Positions 1 through 10,920 of a DNA stretch of 64,000 bases are shown here, piece by piece. This DNA is from Amphiura filiformis. Its lineage: Eukaryota > Echinodermata > Ophiuroidea > Amphilepidida > Amphiuridae. Position 1 is the stretch's first letter. The number at the start of each line of letters is the position of its first letter. The position numbers and the translations under genes are program-made. The stretch spans positions 8,142,038-8,206,037 of the forward strand of contig NC_092637.1 in the NCBI RefSeq assembly GCF_039555335.1, given 5' to 3'. Under the pieces are notes generated by a model. The model did not search any database, was not told the DNA's origin, and worked only from the letters and a program-made list of their open reading frames with translations.

Positions 1-100
1 CGTCACATTCCTTGCTTAGAATTCTGGACCGTGGCCAATCGATGAAGTGGTTTTGTTGGACAGAATGGTCGGATATCGCAGATTTGCTAAGTTCGCTAAG
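1..100 (-). mobile_element. Penelope-like element fragment (GIY-YIG C-terminal part)
   Basis: Read on the minus strand, this encodes a decayed stretch like the 'KSAI(A)DHSVQ..NHFIDW' region that follows the GIY-YIG domain in Penelope-like elements. About 40 bp (55-97) is an inverted copy of 788-830 in the adjacent plus-strand fragment, so two related pieces sit head to head. No intact ORF. Confidence 0.6.
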
Positions 101-124
101 TTCTAGTCTGAGTGTAAACCGCGT

Positions 125-950
125 ATGTGGAATCTGATCAAGTTGACAACCTTACTGATCACCTCAACAGCACAGACCCCACGGACAGCATCAAATTCAC
201 TTACGAAAAAGAACATGACGGTATAATACCATTCCTTGATACACTTATAGTCTGAAAGCCAGACGGTTCAGTGAAATTGCTCATTTACCGCAAAGCTTCG
301 CATACAGACCAATATCTGAATTTTGAGTCTCATCACCCAGTACACCACAAACCGGATTTTAATGGACAGTATGAATACGTTAGTTCCTGGCGTGGATGAT
401 AAATAACAAGAAGAAACAAAGATTCTAAAAAAGCACTTACTTTCTGTGGCTATCCAAATCGGTCCTTTTAAAAGGTTAAACAACAGATTGAGAACAAGAA
501 GACTATGAAAACATCTTTAAGAAAAGTAAAAACAGCGGTAAATCCAAGGGGCAACAGCGATGAGATTCCACTCCACATTAAGGAAAATGCTCGTCCACCC
601 CAAGGACAAGAGGGATTTGGACTCCACAAAAGACTGTGTATATGAAATCCCTTGTTCAAACTGTGATCATTCATATGTGGGTGAAACGGGACGAAGCATT
701 TCCACGAGACAAAGTGAACACATAAAAGTTATGGACAAAGTGACGAGTTTGAAAACACCCGTCAGATTAGACAACAGTCTGAAAGCAAACTTAGCAAATC
801 TGCGATAGCCGACCATTCTGTTCAACAAAAAGGGTCCAGATTTATGGAGTCCATCTTGATGAGGAAGAAAGCCCCTCTAGCCGAAATCCGTCGGGAAAGG
901 TGTTGGGACATAGTCAACACTCTGAAGAAGAATGTCGACCATGACGTTTG
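125..950 (+). mobile_element. Decayed Penelope-like element (RT tail plus GIY-YIG)
   Basis: Plus-strand translation in shifting frames gives the end of a Penelope reverse transcriptase ('IPFLDTLIV', then 'RKASHTDQYLNFESHHP') and then a GIY-YIG endonuclease ('VYEIPCSNCDHSYVGETGR'). Both match the order and wording of the complete element at 43,638-45,915. Stops and frameshifts show that it is dead. It lies in or beyond the 3' part of the mosaic gene. Confidence 0.8.
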
Positions 951-1330
951 AAGCTGTCAGGTTAGTGAACAAAATCTACTTGGTTTTGAAAAATGAACTT
1001 TGTAAACTATTACTAGTATTATTTCAGCATTTTGAGTATAGAATTTAAAATTTGAAGGAAATCGTACATTCTGGCTTTAATGAACGTGTGTGAATTAGAA
1101 GGGATCAAAGTCAATGTTTGAAATTGCACTGTATCCTTGTCACGCGTGTGAATACTAATATGGCTGAGTGTCCTCCCTAAACCCGGGGGGGCGGGGTTGA
1201 GCTTCAACAATCAATCAGTCATATTCTTAAAATTGGTTCACATTAAATGGTGCATTTCGTATATATTATATTTTTGTCACAAAATATTAAATTTGTCTTT
1301 TAAACGCAAAAATATTTACAACAATCTTAC

Positions 1331-1441
1331 ATTTTGCCTCATCAGAGTTGTCCCCGCAATCATCTACCTCATCGCACAGCTTGTCAGGATCAATGCAACG
1401 TGTATTATCACACCGAACATCCCCATCTCGTGGACACGGAC
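1331..1441 (-). CDS. LDLa type B exon (pair 11)
   Basis: A 111-bp exon with an acceptor at 1441/1442 and a GTAAG donor below 1331. It encodes CPRDGDVRC, then [10 protein letters not shown] and [12 protein letters not shown]. All six LDLa cysteines and the calcium-binding acidic box are present; the sixth Cys codon is T|GY across the donor. This is the last exon of the gene in the window. Type B means four residues between C2 and C3 and eight between C5 and C6. Confidence 0.88.
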
Positions 1442-1702
1442 CTGTACATTATATAAAAAGTTATAGTAAAGCTGGACAAATTACACAATTACACGCAACG
1501 TATATCGAGTAGCGACTTGCAATTGGTATTATTATACGATAATTAGATATAGAGTTCGCCATGATTTGTTTGTTTTGTATAATATACATAACTCCCCAAT
1601 TGTTGCTTTTGTCATTGAAGAAACAGCCCATTAAGTGAAATTAAGTTCAACTCTACTCATATAATATGCATTATTGTGTAAGTGATCAGAAATTTGACTC
1701 AC

Positions 1703-1819
1703 AATGATCTTTTTCATCTATCAATGTTTCTGTGCAATCTATAGATGAATCACAAAAACGACTCTCTTCGATACATGGCCCCTCATCTGAACAGGGACGG
1801 TAACCTGGATCGCAACGAG
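1703..1819 (-). CDS. LDLa type A exon (pair 11)
   Basis: A 117-bp exon, acceptor CCAG, donor GTGAGT. It encodes CDPGYRPC, GPCIEESRFCD and DCTETLIDEKDHC. Type A repeats have five residues between C2 and C3 and usually nine between C5 and C6; this one has ten, the longest in the array. The first codon is completed as G|CT (Ala) after the linker exon at 5950-6006. Confidence 0.87.
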
Positions 1820-2290
1820 CTGGAATTGAAATGACGAGAAAACAGATTGCATCACTGCAAGTTGTTAATACTTTCAAGGTCTTCTACTATGTTTTGGGCA
1901 TATTTCATTGTTTTAAAATACTTATACTGCTGTTTGTTTTATCATGTTTATGGCAGAATACAGGCATATGATAACGATGGCATAATTGAGGCTTTTTGGG
2001 CTATCCTTGGTACTCGTCTGGTGTTTACTCCATAATCCATATATTTCGTTGCTATATCTGGTACTTCATGCAATTGACCACATCTTGTATGTATTTATAT
2101 AATGTATATTTTTTTATCATATGTGCTGTAATTTTTTTATGTGAGTACTGAATAAATATGAATAAATGAATTACAGTAAAGTAACAGTACTCAAATATTT
2201 CCTTCACCAAGTTTATATATATATAGCACAAAGAAATAAATTGAAAGAAAACAAAATGATTGTATGTAGGTCTACCGTAATAGTCATACT
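1820..2290. other. Intron sequence, nothing recognised
   Basis: AT-rich intron between the type A exon at 1703-1819 and the tandem duplication. Only short, unsupported ORFs are present. Confidence 0.5.
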
Positions 2291-2469
2291 GTTCAATAAG
2301 GACACAGGGCTGTAAACGCAGTAAGTTAAGTTGATTTTCTGGATTCTTGCAAGATGAGTTTGCGAGAATCAATTTTGATTCACTCAAAGATGGAAATTGC
2401 ACCACTGATGACAGATCCCATAGACTTACGTGTGGAAACACTTAATTTTAACCATTTGCCTTGATACCC

Positions 2470-2790
2470 AAAAGGCAAAAAATAACAGCATGCTCTACGC
2501 AATTCAATATAAATACAATGGATGCGAGGACTTGCATATAGGGGAAACTTAAGCAAACACTTGCTAAACACATGTCCATCATAGAAGAGTGAGCTCATCC
2601 GGTTGTGGAGACTCTGCTGTGTATTCGCATCTCAACAGTACTAACCACACGTTTGATTACAAAGATGTTGTCATATTGGACAGATAATCACGATGGTTTG
2701 AAAAAGGTATGAAAGAGGAGACATCTCTGAACAGACAAAGAGATCTGCGCCACGACTTGACAGGGGCCTACACTGCTATATAGAAGATCC
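2470..2790 (+). mobile_element. Penelope-like GIY-YIG remnant (copy 1)
   Basis: Broken plus-strand translation gives 'VYAIQYKYNGCEDLHIGET', 'SSGCGDSAVYSHLNSTNHTF', 'DYKDVVILDR' and 'SLNRQRDLRH'. This is the order of the GIY-YIG domain and C-terminal tail of a Penelope lineage different from the complete element at 43,638. In-frame stops make it a relic. A second copy occurs at about 4215-4535. Confidence 0.75.
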
Positions 2791-3294
2791 CTCGACGAAT
2801 TAGTTCTTTCCCCCTCACAGGTCACTAACCAATCGCTGCCATGAAATCAGATGGCCATCTGAAGAACTATTCAGGATATGATGTGAAAGTGTCGCCAGTA
2901 GTAAATCCAGATTGGTTATAAGAGTTTAATTTTATATTTAGATCATATTTGAAAAGTTTGGTTCCAAAGGGTGTTTTGTTTGAAATTTGTTTGTAGATAA
3001 TAACATTGGACCACTAGAATAGGTATAACAATGTTTTAGTATCTTTAAAAATATAATTGCAAATCTCTGTAACTTCCACGTGCGAAGAAAAATAATAAAT
3101 ATAATTTATTTTGTTCCACAATGAGCTAAATCCAATGGTAGTCATTTTTAAATTTTACATTGGAGACTTTTCAGGACACAAAATGATGTTGAAAAAAGTA
3201 GCAAATAAGCTAGAGTTATAATCATATCAATTCCAATCGTTAAATGTCATTTGAACCTTAAACTCTTAAAATATACCAGAAAACATTCAGGAAT

Positions 3295-3720
3295 TTAAAA
3301 GTAGACAGGAAAATGCTGCCCGCTTCGTATGCAGGGAGAAGCAGCGTCACAGACAGACATGATGAGTCGTCTGGAGTGGGAGCCACTGCAAACCAGAAGG
3401 AAGATCACAAAGGTAGCTACGTTACACAAGATATACAAAACGGTCAGGTTGTAATATCGCGCAAAAGTTCTTGCGACCAGATACACGCCCGACCCGTCAT
3501 CATAACAGAAAAGCATTCCAGCGATATCAGCCAAAGAAAGACTGTTTCAAAAACACATTACAAACATCACATGCAAGATCAATTACTGGAACATTCTACC
3601 CGAAAACCCTTATTAGTAAAACAAACACAGAAACTCAGAAACAAGCTTTATCAACGCACTACAAGCAGGAAGGGAACTCAAGTAACTATAAGAACATCTT
3701 TTTAAGCGCAACCTTCTTCT
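3295..3720 (+). mobile_element. Decayed LINE RT C-terminal region (copy 1)
   Basis: Overlapping plus-strand frames give pieces such as 'WEPLQTRRKITKVATLHKI' and 'RPDTRPTRHHNRKAFQRYQP'. They match the conserved tail downstream of the RT domain in jockey/CR1-type LINEs (W..L..RR....L.L.Y.I then R...HN..F). The frames change within the piece, so the 130- and 102-codon ORFs are not genes. Confidence 0.65.
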
Positions 3721-4035
3721 CTGCGTGTGGTTCCAAATCTGGAGCGTTGCAGAATATCATCAAAGAAAGAAGAAAATAAGAAGAAATATGTGACACAAGG
3801 CAGCTATTGCATTTAGCGCCTGTTGGAAACAAACTCTTCATTTGTCATGTAAATGTCAGTCGTAGATTGTTTTATTGTTACAGGTGAATCACTGGTATCT
3901 AGATATATGTCGCTATGTCTGTTGTTTTATGTAAGTGGACAATATATATAGTACAAGCTGTATCAAAATGTTTGGTACCCATCAGTTTTTAGAGTTTATT
4001 GACAAGTCTGCTTTTTCAATATGCAACATTGGAAC

Positions 4036-5783
4036 GTTCAATAAGGACACAGGGCTGTAAACGCAGTAAGTTAAGTTGATTTTCTGGATTCTTGCAAGAT
4101 GAGTTTGCGAGAATCAATTTTGATTCACTCAAAGATGGAAATTGCACCACTGATGACAGATCCCATAGACTTACGTGTGGAAACACTTAATTTTAACCAT
4201 TTGCCTTGATACCCAAAAGGCAAAAAATAACAGCATGCTCTACGCAATTCAATATAAATACAATGGATGCGAGGACTTGCATATAGGGGAAACTTAAGCA
4301 AACACTTGCTAAACACATGTCCATCATAGAAGAGTGAGCTCATCCGGTTGTGGAGACTCTGCTGTGTATTCGCATCTCAACAGTACTAACCACACGTTTG
4401 ATTACAAAGATGTTGTCATATTGGACAGATAATCACGATGGTTTGAAAAAGGTATGAAAGAGGAGACATCTCTGAACAGACAAAGAGATCTGCGCCACGA
4501 CTTGACAGGGGCCTACACTGCTATATAGAAGATCCCTCGACGAATTAGTTCTTTCCCCCTCACAGGTCACTAACCAATCGCTGCCATGAAATCAGATGGC
4601 CATCTGAAGAACTATTCAGGATATGATGTGAAAGTGTCGCCAGTAGTAAATCCAGATTGGTTATAAGAGTTTAATTTTATATTTAGATCATATTTGAAAA
4701 GTTTGGTTCCAAAGGGGTGTTTTGTTTGAAATTTGTTTGTAGATAATAACATTGGACCACTAGAATAGGTATAACAATGTTTTAGTATCTTTAAAAATAT
4801 AATTGCAAATCTCTGTAACTTCCCACGTGCGAAGAAAAAATAATAAATATAATTTATTTTGTTCCACAATGAGCTAAATCCAATGGTAGTCATTTTTAAA
4901 TTTTACATTGGAGACTTTTCAGGACACAAAATGATGTTGAAAAAAGTAGCAAATAAGCTAGAGTTATAATCATATCAATTCCAATCGTTAAATGTCATTT
5001 GAACCTTAAACTCTTAAAATATACCAGAAAACATTCAGGAATTTAAAAGTAGACAGGAAAATGCTGCCCGCTTCGTATGCAGGGAGAAGCAGCGTCACAG
5101 ACAGACATGATGAGTCGTCTGGAGTGGGAGCCACTGCAAACCAGAAGGAAGATCACAAAGGTAGCTACGTTACACAAGATATACAAAACGGTCAGGTTGT
5201 AATATCGCGCAAAAGTTCTTGCGACCAGATACACGCCCGACCCGTCATCATAACAGAAAAGCATTCCAGCGATATCAGCCAAAGAAAGACTGTTTCAAAA
5301 ACACATTACAAACATCACATGCAAGATCAATTACTGGAACATTCTACCCGAAAACCCTTATTAGTAAAACAAACACAGAAACTCAGAAACAAGCTTTATC
5401 AACGCACTACAAGCAGGAAGGGAACTCAAGTAACTATAAGAACATCTTTTTAAGCGCAACCTTCTCCTCTGCGTGTGGTTCCAAATCTGGAGCGTTGCAG
5501 AATATCATCAAAGAAAGAAGAAAATAAGAAGAAATATGTGACACAAGGCAGCTATTGCATTTAGCGCCTGTTGGAAACAAACTCTTCATTTGTCATGTAA
5601 ATGTCAGTCGTAGATTGTTTTATTGTTACAGGTGAATCACTGGTATCTAGATATATGTCGCTATGTCTGTTGTTTTATGTAAGTGGACAATATATATAGT
5701 ACAAGCTGTATCAAAATGTTTGGTACCCATCAGTTTTTAGAGTTTATTGACAAGTCTGCTTTTTCAATATGCAACATTGGAAC
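4036..5783. repeat. 1.75-kb tandem duplication, copy 2
   Basis: Directly abuts copy 1 (offset 1745-1748 bp). It has the same content: a Penelope GIY-YIG remnant at about 4215-4535 and a LINE RT tail at 5043-5468. Observed differences from copy 1 include an extra base at the G-run near 4718, at the C-run near 4824 and at the A-run near 4840. Confidence 0.95.
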
Positions 5784-5949
5784 GTAGCGTATTATGACAT
5801 TGATTCGTCAATGTGGCATTTTTGTGTGGCATTCTTGCCCATAATCACCAATGATCACTGGAAGCCGATGGGTATCATTTTGATACACCCTGTTCAATCA
5901 TTTCACCAAGACGAGAGATATCAGACAAATCGGTATGTAATATGTTTAC

Positions 5950-6006
5950 CTTGCGTGGGTGATGCGGTCGTAATGGGCGGTTCTGTCACTGGCGTGGTTG
6001 TTGGAC
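5950..6006 (-). CDS. Thr/Pro linker exon
   Basis: A 57-bp phase 1-1 exon (acceptor GCAG, donor GTAAAC) encoding PTTTPVTEPPITTASPTQ. It starts with GT, which completes the Cys codon of the preceding type B exon, and ends with G, which pairs with CT of the type A exon at 1703-1819. Likely an O-glycosylated spacer. Confidence 0.75.
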
Positions 6007-6649
6007 CTGCATTTGACACAAAGTACAATAGTTTAAAATGAATAAATGTAACAAACAACGTATATAGTGTATTGATATCATCATAATCATTTAGTTGATC
6101 TGCGCACATAATATCTGGGTACCAAAATGGCTCCATGAATGAATAAATCTAGTGATCTCTAAGAATAATCTAATGATTTGTGTATCAAGCGTGTTCCATC
6201 CTGACTAAGTGTTAATAGCCAATACAATATACAGATTGTCTCAGAATGATCTGTACCCAATGGCGTAGCGTCATACGGGAAAAATGTAGAAAATGACATA
6301 GGAAAATTACCAAAAAACGGCTTGTGCCCCCTAATCAGACCCGGTGCCCCCCATCATGGTCAGTCTCCCCTATGATGACCCACGCTGCGCCACTGTCTGT
6401 ACCAACCACAATTAATTGTTATTAATTGTTTGTAATTCTGACTTCTACATAATTGTAGCATGCTCAGGAATTTTAATTTGATGTTTTAAATCGTCAGCAT
6501 ACAAATCTGTACCTGTAGATATGTGCTCTTTTCTCCGCTGCATCGGCAATCTCGCTATTTTATGTTCTTCCTATACTTAACATTTACTTCACAAACTCTT
6601 GCATTGAAATGCAATTTTAAATCAAGAATACAATATGATATCATCTTAC

Positions 6650-6773
6650 AATCTGTCTCATCGGAGTTATCTCGACAATCGTCTTCCCCATTGCAAATCT
6701 TGTCAAGAGCAACACATCGCATGTTCGCACATCGGAAGTCGTCTTTACTTGGACATCCCGGTTGGACATGAAC
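6650..6773 (-). pseudogene. LDLa type B exon with 13-bp insertion (frameshifted)
   Basis: A clear LDLa B repeat ([30 protein letters not shown]) with a normal GTAAG donor. The distance to the usual acceptor is 124 bp, not 111, because the 'ATGTCC' region is duplicated with 13 extra bases. Reading from the usual acceptor reaches a TAA after nine codons. A cryptic AG three codons further in (AAAG before ACGACTTC) would restore phase 1 but would lose the first cysteine. So this exon is either broken, skipped or spliced in an altered way. Confidence 0.8.
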
Positions 6774-6912
6774 CTGTTATAGATTAAGGAAAAAGTTATA
6801 GAATATATCAAACAAATCTCGAAATACATTTTCAATAATCATTAAAGATGTTTAATTTTGTTACAAGTTACTGCTTTCTAGTATTATTTTGGCAGCTGAA
6901 ACCCATACTCAC

Positions 6913-7023
6913 AATTTTTCTCATCCACTTTTGTGTCTATGCAATCTATGTATTCATCACACATGAATCTGTTATTAATGCATAGTCCAACTGAACATGC
7001 AAAGTATCCGTCGTTGCATTTAT
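6913..7023 (-). CDS. LDLa type A exon (pair 10)
   Basis: A 111-bp exon encoding CNDGYFACSVGLCINNRFMC and DCIDTKVDEKNC, with donor GTGAGT and acceptor TTCAG. One residue shorter than most A repeats between C2 and C3. Its first codon is completed as G|AT (Asp) after the linker at 7131-7178. Confidence 0.87.
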
Positions 7024-7130
7024 CTGAAATGGAATGTAGATGAATATTTCTTACAACAGTGTTCTTTTGAAGATCAGTGAACAACACAAATAATGCAAAC
7101 ATCAAGAGAGGAGAAGTATTTGTAATGTAC

Positions 7131-7178
7131 CTGAGTCAGTGGTCATCGGAAATTCTGTCGTTACCATCGTTGTTGGAC
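7131..7178 (-). CDS. Thr-rich linker exon
   Basis: A 48-bp exon (acceptor CTAAG, donor GTACAT) encoding PTTMVTTEFPMTTDS. It begins with GT, completing the cysteine of the type B exon at 7635-7745, and ends with G. Confidence 0.72.
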
Positions 7179-7361
7179 CTTAGAAGAAACAAAAGTGTGT
7201 CAAAGGGCATTTAATATTGCAATCATAATCATGAGATTTTATTTTAATATTTATTTCTTCTCCATTTCATCTTCAAATATCTTCCACTTTAAGCTTTATC
7301 GGTGTTCAACTTTAAAATGACGTAGTTTTACATGCCATCAAACAACTGGATTTATCCAATT

Positions 7362-7382
7362 AAAAAAAAAAAAAAAAAAAAA
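7362..7382. repeat. Poly(A) run in intron
   Basis: An uninterrupted run of 21 A residues followed by a C-rich stretch. No attached element recognised. Confidence 0.9.
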
Positions 7383-7634
7383 CCCACCCCCAAACAAAAA
7401 TCAATGCGGTAAAATTGTTCCAACAACGAAATGCGTGTTATCTACGGCTACAAAAAGGGTCCTCGTCCATACCCTTCCTATACCCTAACAACCCTAGGCT
7501 TCGGAAATCTATTAAAAGCACGTTGATATGCAACGTAAATGGAGGATCCCATGGGGTTGTGGTACTTTAAACTACACACTAAATTGTTCCTTTAACAATC
7601 AATTTACATGAAAAAGGAGTTACGTCAATCTTAC

Positions 7635-7745
7635 AATTTGTTTCATCGGAGTTGTCGCCACAATCATTTGTCCCATCACAAAGAAGGTCAGGATCAATGC
7701 AACGTGTATTATCACACCTTGTATCATTTTCTGTTAGGCACATAC
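7635..7745 (-). CDS. LDLa type B exon (pair 9)
   Basis: A 111-bp exon encoding [24 protein letters not shown] and [11 protein letters not shown]. The [10 protein letters not shown] wording is shared with the exons at 1331-1441 and 17134-17244 (the last with [10 protein letters not shown]), which suggests a subfamily within type B. Confidence 0.88.
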
Positions 7746-8204
7746 CTATATGTTTTGAAGTAATAAGTACAATATTTTACATAACATCGCCATTATCATT
7801 CTTTTATCATTTAGTTGCTCTACATTATGATCTGGCAAAGATAATCAACAAAGTCATCATATTAATATTTTCCGAACTTCACCGAAAAAAAAATGGAAAA
7901 AGTTAAATCGGTAATACTATTTTAAAATAAAACCCATATCTATAAACTCCATTAAGGGATCAAATCAAAACTTGACCGCCGGAAATAAGCATAGCGACAT
8001 TTGTTAATCTCTCCGGTTATGTACTTAAACCAACCGGCGATTGCTACTCATGCATTCTTGAATATTCATATACCAATGACCTCTGACAACCGGACGGAAC
8101 CGACGGGTAACCGGTGGTTGAGATTTGATTTGATCCCTAACAAAGTTTTAACAAAGCACAAAAGTTACTGCCTCGTCGCGTTGGCGTCACTGATCGCCAA
8201 AAAT

Positions 8205-8292
8205 GTATTATTTATTTATTTATGTATTTCTTATTTAACCTGGGGTGACCAATCAATGCACTGACACTGTTCTCCCTTGGTTCCCAGGTGAA
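8205..8292 (-). mobile_element. LINE 3' tail fragment
   Basis: Read on the minus strand, it ends in the same style as the LINE at 22,560-23,482: a 'CCTGGG..CC..AACAGTGT' block, then 'CCCAGG(T/C)AAAATAA', then an (AAAT)n-like tail. A 5'-truncated 3' end in an intron. Confidence 0.55.
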
Positions 8293-8412
8293 AAAAAAAT
8301 GTAGATACAAATGCATGATAATGCGTATTCATATGATAAAATTACATTTAGTAGCCCTGATTGCATATAGAAAACTATATTAATCATATCGGCAAATGGA
8401 AATTGGACTCAC

Positions 8413-8523
8413 AATGAACTTCGTCTTCCTTTGTCAAAGGACAATCTACAAACGCATCACATACAAGGCTTTTATCAATGCATGGTCCCTCAGCTGAACA
8501 GGCAAAGGAATCTGGACAGGGAT
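8413..8523 (-). CDS. LDLa type A exon (pair 9)
   Basis: A 111-bp exon encoding CPDSFACSAEGPCIDKSLVC and DAFVDCPLTKEDEVHC. Acceptor TTTCAG, donor GTGAGTCC. The Asp before C5 and the terminal DE pair are kept; the canonical D-x-S box is replaced by LTKE. Confidence 0.88.
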
Positions 8524-8961
8524 CTGAAATGAATGGGAATACAAAGAAAAAGTACCAAATCTGATGAATGTAAGACCACAATAAGTCATATCGGCATTCG
8601 AAATTTGCAATGCATTGTGGGACAGTTTTTGCAGTTTTGGGACACTTTGCCCTCTGACCTATTGGGAAAATTCAGAAAAAATGTTTTTTGTGCGTACAAA
8701 ATATAATCTAAAATGTTTTACAAGAAACACAGAAAAACATTATTATTGTATAAATTATTATCTAAATATTTTTAATGATAACGTAATGACAATAATAAAT
8801 AAATTAATAATAATTACAGCAATTTCCCCGATATGTCAGAGGTCAAAGTGTAGCAAAACTGCCCTCAAAAATTGAAAGTTACAATGACGATTGGGCTTAT
8901 AAGTACGCAACCAGTGAAAATTACATTAGGGAAATATGATAATATTATTTTGATTATGTAC

Positions 8962-9060
8962 CTGGCTTAGTTGTCATCAGTTCTATTGTCGTAGATGAAT
9001 CAGTGGTAATTATTTGTTCTGTTGTAGTAGATGATTCTGTCGTAGCCACTGTCGTTGGAC
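8962..9060 (-). CDS. Ser/Thr-rich linker exon
   Basis: A 99-bp exon (acceptor TTTAG, donor GTAC) encoding PTTVATTESSTTTEQIITT then DSSTTIELMTTKPG. Contains repeated TTESS/TTDSS units, like the longer linker at 24938-25063. Likely a mucin-type spacer before the type A exon at 8413-8523. Confidence 0.75.
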
Positions 9061-9189
9061 CTAAATCAGGGAAACAAGCATAACAAATAAATTAGGCATA
9101 CAATAAGAAAACATGATAGACAATATGAAGATAGGTCAAAGATTATTGTTGTGCCCCTGTTAGACCTATAGACTAGACAAAATTTCAAT

Positions 9190-9640
9190 AATTCAGGTTT
9201 CGTAAGGCATTTTTTAGTAAAAGTTGATCACCTAGGTATTTTTTACTAATTTGGACATGCTGAAACCAAAAATATGGCGGTGAGGAAGCGTTATTTTTTT
9301 GTCTATGACCCTCATAATTGACCACATAGGGTTATACAGGGGTAAAAAATTAAAAATGCTCCAATTTCACTTATTAGCATATCATATTATTTGTTTGGTC
9401 ATCAGGATCGCAAAAAATGACAATTTTGTGCGTGTGGAATCTGTGGTTGTGGAGTTATGTGCCAAAAAGTATCGAAGGTCAATTTTCAAGTTGTACAGGG
9501 GTCAAAAAGTAAAGCTGCTCCGAATTTCATGAAACTTGTACCAAATTAACTTGTTTGTCTAGCTTCAGGCTGTAAGAAAATTTAAAGTTGCTTCGATTTG
9601 CTTTGCAGTGAGACACTGCTTATTTTATTGTCCCCTCAAC
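9190..9640. repeat. Two degenerate direct repeats (about 160-bp spacing)
   Basis: The block 'TACAGGGGT(C)AAAAA.T.AA..TGCTCC' followed by a TTTG(T)T(T/C) region occurs near 9336 and again near 9495, both on the plus strand. Dispersed-repeat character; no ORF of note. Confidence 0.5.
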
Positions 9641-9684
9641 AATAGGATTTTTATTCTATTTGGTCGTTACTAACAATAAGGTAG

Positions 9685-10200
9685 TTATCCTTGATTAACA
9701 AAGATTTGAAAAGTCAACTCTATTTTGTACAGGGCGATTAGTGGTGTGATAGTAGATACAGGTGATTCGATACAGGGCGTATTTCTATTGGTTAGTTTTC
9801 CGCCCGCACTAAAATCATTATTTACCTGATGTTGACGCTGTGCCTCGGGCTTTAAATTGAGGTATTGTTTTATTACATTCCTGTCAGTCTTACTACATGG
9901 GTTATGCCACATACACTGCGTAACTGAAGAGTCATATAGCGTTGTGGTGAATGTTGATGATTGTCGAATGTAATTGCCTTCCAGGAGTTTTTGCATTACA
10001 CGCACCAGCTTTTTTGTGCATTTGTCTGTTTTATTGTTTTCAATAAATGTATACCTAGCTTGTAAATTCAACAGGCTTGAATACAACGAGCTGTTATAGG
10101 AAGCCACCCACTGAAGACTGTGGCGCCGTAACCAATAGTATAGATCAAACATTGTAGAATGCGCGCAACAGGTTGAAATTGGGATGCAGTCATGTTTCAC
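9685..10200 (-). other. Unrecognised 171-codon intronic ORF
   Basis: An open frame on the minus strand, longer than expected for this AT-rich intron. It contains nine cysteines, several in C..CC or C-x-W-x-x-x-C spacing, but no domain I recognise and no signal peptide. The 55-bp tandem repeats at 10222-10441 sit immediately upstream of its start. It could be a captured or decayed transposon gene or a chance ORF; I do not claim that it is expressed. Confidence 0.25.
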
Positions 10201-10221
10201 GGTTGTTTATTACCGATTAAA

Positions 10222-10441
10222 AAAGATGCGTATTTTACTCGGGGAGGACAGCTTTAGCTGCCCGAGCATTATTAACAAAGATGCGTAGTTTACTCGGGGA
10301 GGACAGCTTTAGCTGCCCGAGCATTATTAACAAAGATGCGTAGTTTACTCGGGGAGGACAGCTTTAGCTGCCCGAGCATTATTAACAAAGATGCGTAGTT
10401 TACTAGGCGAGGACAGCTTTAGCTGCCCGAGCATTTTTATC
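10222..10441. repeat. Four 55-bp tandem repeats with internal hairpin
   Basis: Units start at 10222, 10277, 10332 and 10387 (AAAGATGCGTAG). Each has an imperfect palindrome CTCGGG...CAGCTTTAGCTG...CCCGAG. Units are nearly identical; the fourth has CTAGGCGAG in place of CTCGGGGAG. Confidence 0.95.
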
Positions 10442-10517
10442 TCCACGTCTTCATTAATCACCGACTCATCTTATTAAAGTATAAAGTCGATCAAAATCAA
10501 ATACACAAAAATCTTAC

Positions 10518-10628
10518 AATTTTCTTCGTCGGAGTTGTCTTTGCAGTTATTTTCCCCATTACATATCAGGCTGGGAGGAATACACCGAGTGTTAGCACAC
10601 CGCCAATCGCCGTTCCTTGGACATGTAC
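10518..10628 (-). CDS. LDLa type B exon (pair 8)
   Basis: A 111-bp exon encoding [24 protein letters not shown] and [11 protein letters not shown]. The Asp before C5 is Asn (NNC), a calcium-ligand position, so metal binding may be weaker than in its neighbours. Confidence 0.88.
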
Positions 10629-10920
10629 CTATATAGGTTTGAGTAACATTAAGAGTTATGATAAAAAAGACATACTTGCTGATGTGATACCTGTTTAATT
10701 TTTCTCACCCTCTATCATCTTTCAAGCTATTTTAATGAAAGTAATATCATAATTAAGTAGGTGACATGTGTGTCATTGTATTTCACCAGGTTTCATGGCT
10801 GTTGCGATTTTATGTTTCAGAAGATAAGTTTGAGCTTCTCGGAGAGTCCACTATTAAGAGTTTGGTAGTACATCACAAAGACAAAAGAAAAAAAACCCCA
10901 GATGTGCGAGGTGTACTCAC

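Larger units (their letters stand above)
2291..4035. repeat. 1.75-kb tandem duplication, copy 1
   Basis: Near-identical to 4036-5783. It contains a decayed Penelope GIY-YIG region (about 2470-2790, plus strand) and a decayed LINE reverse-transcriptase tail (about 3295-3720, plus strand). The two copies differ by a few single-base homopolymer indels and at least one substitution (TTC/TCC near 3718 versus 5466). The unit lies in the intron between the linker at 5950-6006 and the LDLa exon at 1703-1819. Confidence 0.95.

Noticed and set aside
3313-3705. 130-codon ORF, repeated at 5061-5453
   Set aside because: It overlaps another frame that together reproduces a LINE RT tail; the identity between copies is due to the tandem duplication, not to coding constraint.
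10222-10441. CRISPR-like array
   Set aside because: The 55-bp units abut with no unique spacers, and the DNA is eukaryotic.
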